This document shows, piece after piece, positions 6,109 to 9,008 of a stretch of DNA of 9,008 bases; positions within the stretch are counted from its first letter, which is position 1; the number at the start of each line of letters is the position of its first letter. The notes beneath the pieces were generated by a model. The model did no database searches. It worked only from the letters and a program-made list of their open reading frames with translations, and was not told the origin of the DNA. The stretch is from JBECKQ01 sp040235375. GTDB lineage: Bacteria > Planctomycetota > Phycisphaerae > UBA1845. Both the position numbers and the translations under genes were made by a program. The stretch spans positions 1 through 9,008 of the forward strand of contig JBECKQ010000269.1 in the NCBI GenBank assembly GCA_040235375.1, given 5' to 3'.

Positions 6109-6360
6109 ACAAGTGCCCAGTGTAGCGGCGATGGCCCTGTCGTGCGCCTGCCTGTCCGCAACACGGGCGCTGCACGCCGCGGCCGATGTTTGGCCGACCC
6201 GCTAGAATCAGGTAGCCTGTGGATCCGTCGGCAGACGTCGAATCGACGGCTCGAGGAGGCGGGTCGCGACTGCGCCGCGATAGTGCGGCCGTTCAACACG
6301 GGGGGCGGTGCAGGCCCAGTGCGGCAGTCCACAGAACACAACAATCAGGAGTCCAAGCTA
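6109..6360. other. Divergent intergenic region between the TMTC-like gene and the transsulfuration enzyme
   Basis: These 252 bases carry no supportable gene. On the minus strand TACACT (6119-6124) lies 10 bases before the TMTC-like ATG. On the plus strand a weak TTGGCC-N17-TAGCCT pair is at 6190-6218. Two mutually exclusive stems share one arm: CCGTCG (6225-6230) with CGACGG (6244-6249), or CGTCG (6236-6240) with CGACG (6244-6248). None is a firm promoter or riboswitch. Confidence 0.4.
6347..6351 (+). promoter_or_regulatory. Ribosome binding site of the transsulfuration-family gene
   Basis: AGGAG lies 9 bases before the ATG at 6361. It supports this start over the in-frame ATG at 6142, whose extra 73 residues do not resemble the family N-terminus. 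Confidence 0.8.
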
Positions 6361-7575
6361 ATGTCAAGCAGCCATCGCGACCGGTCGCTCGATACGATCT
6401 GTGTGCACGGCGATGTCTCAGAGTTCGAGTACCTGCCCGCCGTACCGCCGATTTATCAGACCTCGACGTTTGCTTTCCGTAACGCGCGGCAGGGGGCCGA
6501 ACTGTTCGCCGGCCGGGGCGACGGCTACATCTATTCGCGAATGGGCAACCCCACCGTGCGGGCGCTGGAAAAGACCGTTGCGGCCCTCGAAGGCGGGTAT
6601 GACGGGCTAGCGTGCGGGAGCGGGATGGCCGCGATTCACACGTCGCTGGCCGCACTTCTGAATCTGGGCGACCACGTTGTGTGCAGCGAGGCCGTCTACG
6701 GTCCGACGAGCACACTCATCGAGGGCATTCTGTCGCGGTTCGGCGTCGAGTGCACGTTTGTGGACTCGTCGGACATCTCCGCCGTTCGAAACGCCATGAA
6801 GTCCAACACGCGCGTGGTGTACCTGGAAACACCCGGTAACCCGACCCTGGTCATCAGTGACCTGAAGGCGGTGTGCAACGTGGCTCACGCGCGCGGGGCG
6901 AAGGTCGTCGTCGATAACACGTTCGCCAGTCCAATGCTACAGCAGCCGATGGAGTTGGGCGCGGACGTGGTCGTCCACAGCCTGACGAAATTCCTGAACG
7001 GACACGCCGACGTCGTCGGCGGGCTGATCGTGGTCAAGGACGAGGAGGCGTACAAGCACTTCCGCAAAGTGCTGAACCAGCTTGGCGGCGTGCTTCCGCC
7101 AATGGAGTCGTTCCTCGTGTTCCGCGGAATCAGGACGCTGTCGCTGCGGATGGAGCGACATTGCGCCAGCGCGATGAAGATCGCCCAGTACCTCGAGAAG
7201 CATCCGAAAGTCGAGTGGGTGCGGTACCCCGGCTTGAAAAGTCATCCGCAGCACGAGCTTGCAGCCAGTCAGATGAGCGGCTTCGGCGGCATAGTCTCGT
7301 TCGAGCTGCGTGGCGGCGTCGAGGCGGGCCGGACGATGATGAACGCCGTTCGGCTCTGCGTGCTGGCGGTGAGCCTTGGCGGTGTCGAGACCCTGATTCA
7401 GCATCCGGCCAGCATGACGCACGCGTCCATGGGCGCCGAGAGTCGCCGCAGGGCGCATATCACCGATGGGCTGGTGCGATTGTCCGTGGGAATCGAGAAC
7501 GTCGACGAGATTATCGCCGACCTCGACCAGGCGCTGGCCAAGTGTGAGAAGAAAGTCTCGGCGGCGGCCAGCTGA
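6361..7575 (+). CDS. PLP-dependent Cys/Met-metabolism enzyme, methionine gamma-lyase-like
   Basis: The product has 404 residues, a normal length for fold-type I transsulfuration enzymes (cystathionine gamma-synthase/lyase, O-acetylhomoserine sulfhydrylase, methionine gamma-lyase). PLP-site motifs are complete: YSRMGNPT (Tyr58, Arg60), the phosphate loop GSGMAA (87-91), stacking Tyr113 in AVYGPT, Asp185 in VVDNTF, and Schiff-base Lys210 in HSLTKFLNGH. The C-terminal phrase LAVSLGGVETLIQHPASMTH (335-354) is close to methionine gamma-lyase. Val337 stands where cystathionine gamma-lyases and synthases usually have Glu. However, the signature active-site Cys of methionine gamma-lyase (YGCT) is Pro115 here (YGPT). 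It could therefore be a gamma-lyase of altered specificity or a homoserine-ester sulfhydrylase or synthase. The gene is a single unit, convergent with thiD at 53 bases; I see no intrinsic terminator in that gap. Confidence 0.92.
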   Translation: MSSSHRDRSLDTICVHGDVSEFEYLPAVPPIYQTSTFAFRNARQGAELFAGRGDGYIYSRMGNPTVRALEKTVAALEGGYDGLACGSGMAAIHTSLAALLNLGDHVVCSEAVYGPTSTLIEGILSRFGVECTFVDSSDISAVRNAMKSNTRVVYLETPGNPTLVISDLKAVCNVAHARGAKVVVDNTFASPMLQQPMELGADVVVHSLTKFLNGHADVVGGLIVVKDEEAYKHFRKVLNQLGGVLPPMESFLVFRGIRTLSLRMERHCASAMKIAQYLEKHPKVEWVRYPGLKSHPQHELAASQMSGFGGIVSFELRGGVEAGRTMMNAVRLCVLAVSLGGVETLIQHPASMTHASMGAESRRRAHITDGLVRLSVGIENVDEIIADLDQALAKCEKKVSAAAS

Positions 7576-7628
7576 TATTCGGACGGCAGATCCGGGGGTG
7601 GGCACCGCGACCGTCACTGCGACTGGTG

Positions 7629-8426
7629 TCAGGCCGGCGCTGCGGGTGCGCGAGGCGAAGCGAACAGGTTGATCGGGCCGCAGCCGCTGCCGAAGCCGGG
7701 ATTGGTGCGGATACCTTCGGTCACGAAGGCCTTCGCCCCGCGCACGGCTTCCTCGAGATTTTCGCCGAGCGCGAGTCTGGCGGTGATGGCGGCCGTGAGC
7801 GCACAGCCGGTGCCGTGCGTGTTGCCGGTGTCAATACGTCGTGCGGCTATGTAGGTCGGTCGGCCTTCAATCCACAGGAGGTCGACCGCCCCGTCGGCTG
7901 CCTGCACGCCTTTGATCAGCACGTTGGCCGGTCCCAAGCGCCCAATGGCACGGGCGGCGTTCTCCGCGCTGGTACGAGAGGTGATCTTGATCCCGCTCAA
8001 CGCTTCCGCCTCGTAGGTGTTCGGCGTGGCCAGCATGGCCAGCGGGAGCAGGTCGTTCATCAGGGCGTGGATCGACTCCTTGTCGAGGAGAGCGTCGCCG
8101 TGCTTGCTGATCATGACGGGATCGACCACGAGCGGGCACGGGAACTGCATGGCGCGCTGCGCCACGGCCCTTATCACGCCGGCGTCGGCGAGTGCGCCGG
8201 TCTTCGCCGCCTGGGGAGGCAGATCGCTCAGCACGGCGTCGAGTTGTGCGGCGACAAACGATGTCGGCAGGAGGTGCACGGTGTGAACCGACAACGTATT
8301 CTGCACGGTCAGCAGTGTCACGACGCTGCACCCGTACACGCCGTGCTGATGGAACGTCTTCAGGTCGGCCTGAAGACCGGCGCCGCCGGAGGGATCCGAT
8401 CCAGCGATGGTGAGCGCGATGACCAT
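7629..8426 (-). CDS. thiD: ThiD, hydroxymethylpyrimidine/phosphomethylpyrimidine kinase
   Basis: This cytosolic kinase phosphorylates HMP and then HMP-phosphate with ATP, making the pyrimidine half of thiamine. It has 265 residues, the usual length for a stand-alone ThiD. In order it shows the N-terminal AGSDPSGGAGLQADLKTF (8-25), the substrate-site Gln42 in VQNT, AAKTGALAD (73-81), DPVMISKHG (102-110), TPNTYEAEALSG (134-145) and the anion-hole/catalytic loop DTGNTHGTGCALTAAI (199-214) with Cys208. No ThiE or tenA-like domain is fused and no other thiamine gene is in the window. The start at 8426 directly gives the family N-terminus, although only a poor ribosome site precedes it. A related PfkB-type vitamin B6 kinase is possible in principle, but the motif set favours ThiD. 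Confidence 0.94.
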   Translation of the reverse strand: MVIALTIAGSDPSGGAGLQADLKTFHQHGVYGCSVVTLLTVQNTLSVHTVHLLPTSFVAAQLDAVLSDLPPQAAKTGALADAGVIRAVAQRAMQFPCPLVVDPVMISKHGDALLDKESIHALMNDLLPLAMLATPNTYEAEALSGIKITSRTSAENAARAIGRLGPANVLIKGVQAADGAVDLLWIEGRPTYIAARRIDTGNTHGTGCALTAAITARLALGENLEEAVRGAKAFVTEGIRTNPGFGSGCGPINLFASPRAPAAPA

Positions 8427-8750
8427 GCTCGTGCAATCTTGAAACGCAGGACGGCTGACTTTCGGCGCGGTCGCAGCACGTTACCGGCGCTGCCGTCGCA
8501 CTCCCTGCGTTGGCCATTCCCCGAAACGATGAGTTGACGGATGAAAGGATACCACGATTCCAGCCTTCGGCAATTACCTGATCGCGTGATGCCGCTAAAG
8601 TTGCCCTTGTTGCCATTAATCCATTGGAGAGACATTGCCCAGTTCAAGACCGCTGCTCCATAGCTTCACCCGAGGAGTAACATAGACTTCCATGTCGACT
8701 TGCGTGACGTGGGTAGGATTGCCCAATGTACGGAGTCAGAGGGTGGATTT
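8427..8750. other. Intergenic spacer between thiD and truD
   Basis: These 324 bases are less GC-rich than their surroundings and carry no convincing gene, tRNA or terminator. The octamer ATTGCCCA occurs twice (8634-8641 and 8718-8725). A five-pair stem CGGCA/TGCCG spans 8568-8594. TTGACG at 8534-8539 has no acceptable -10 at normal spacing. A 20-codon frame from ATG 8692 ends at the truD start. Promoters for the two divergent genes are presumably here but I cannot place them. Confidence 0.4.
8739..8746 (+). promoter_or_regulatory. Ribosome binding site selecting the GTG start of truD
   Basis: GAGGGTGG lies 4 bases before GTG at 8751. The alternative ATG at 8775 (codon 9) has only pyrimidine-rich sequence before it. 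The choice is reasonable but not certain. Confidence 0.55.
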
Positions 8751-9008
8751 GTGAAAATCCAAGCGTCTTCGGATATGCATCTTCCCTATCTTACACGTGA
8801 TCTGCCGGGCATCGGCGGTTTGATCAAGGTCGCGCTTGACGATTTTCAGGTCGAAGAAGTGCCGCTCTACAATCCATCCGACGAAGGGACACACGTTTAT
8901 ATCATGATTGAGAAGCGCGGTCTGGGCACGATGGAAGCGGTGCGGCGCATCGGGCGCGCCCTCGGCCGCCGGGACCGAGACTTCGGTTACGCCGGACTGA
9001 AGGACGCC
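8751..9008 (+). CDS. truD: TruD, tRNA pseudouridine-13 synthase, N-terminal part only
   Basis: TruD converts U13 of certain tRNAs to pseudouridine. The window holds 86 codons of a protein usually about 340-400 residues long; the rest lies beyond the right edge. Visible family features are LPYLTRDLPGIGGLIK (11-26), DDFQVEEVPLY (30-40), GTHVYIMIEKRGLGTMEAV (46-64) and the catalytic motif GYAGLKDA (79-86), in which Asp85 is the expected nucleophile. Everything up to the catalytic Asp is therefore intact. The start is taken as GTG 8751 because of the purine-rich GAGGGTGG before it; ATG 8775 is the alternative and would lose only eight non-conserved residues. The gene is divergent from thiD. Confidence 0.93.
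   Translation, partial: MKIQASSDMHLPYLTRDLPGIGGLIKVALDDFQVEEVPLYNPSDEGTHVYIMIEKRGLGTMEAVRRIGRALGRRDRDFGYAGLKDA

Noticed and set aside
6209..6345. SAM or SAH riboswitch ahead of the methionine-related gene
   Set aside because: I looked for the known conserved cores and found no convincing match; only small generic GC stems are present.
6142..6360. N-terminal extension of the transsulfuration enzyme from ATG 6142
   Set aside because: The extra residues do not look like the family, and AGGAG sits correctly before 6361.
7576..7628. Bidirectional terminator between the lyase and thiD genes
   Set aside because: No sizeable perfect stem with a T-run could be found in the 53-base gap.
1..9008. tRNA genes, CRISPR array, insertion sequence, prophage or toxin-antitoxin genes
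   Set aside because: No repeat-spacer array, transposase-like protein, cloverleaf or integrase motif was seen on either strand.

Overview
The window is GC-rich (by eye roughly 60-65%) bacterial chromosomal DNA. It holds seven protein-coding genes, two of them cut by the window edges, and I see no RNA gene, insertion sequence, phage gene or CRISPR array. The best guess for the organism is a Planctomycetota or related PVC-type bacterium. The reasons are the TMTC-like membrane/TPR glycosyltransferase, the CsgG-like and LPP20-type envelope genes, the high GC and the short, loosely organised gene sets. This is inference from gene character, not a database match.

Layout: (1) 1-984, minus strand: ispG (MEP isoprenoid pathway), running off the left edge. 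(2) 985-1270: intergenic region with two divergent candidate promoters whose -35 boxes are only 10 bases apart. (3) 1271-3950, plus strand: a compact three-gene envelope operon. It encodes a CsgG-like lipoprotein with C-terminal TPRs, an exported protein made of three LPP20-type repeats, and a 50-residue lipoprotein. Each has a strong Shine-Dalgarno 8 bases before its start, and the operon ends in a clear intrinsic terminator at 4012-4046. (4) 4069-6108, minus strand: a polytopic GT-C/TMTC-like protein with seven perfectly phased 34-residue TPRs. (5) 6109-6360: divergent intergenic region. (6) 6361-7575, plus strand: a PLP-dependent transsulfuration-family enzyme resembling methionine gamma-lyase. 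(7) 7629-8426, minus strand: thiD (thiamine pyrimidine kinase), convergent with the previous gene. (8) 8427-8750: non-coding spacer. (9) 8751-9008, plus strand: the 5' end of truD, which ends one residue after the catalytic Asp motif.

The housekeeping genes (ispG, thiD, truD and the sulfur amino-acid enzyme) are scattered and show no common pathway. The part that looks like a dedicated and possibly undescribed system is the 1271-3950 operon. All three products carry export signals, two are lipoproteins, and the CsgG-like plus LPP20 pairing recalls the FlgO/FlgP/FlgT outer-membrane ring proteins of Vibrio. Here, however, the LPP20 unit is triplicated in one chain and no flagellar gene is visible.
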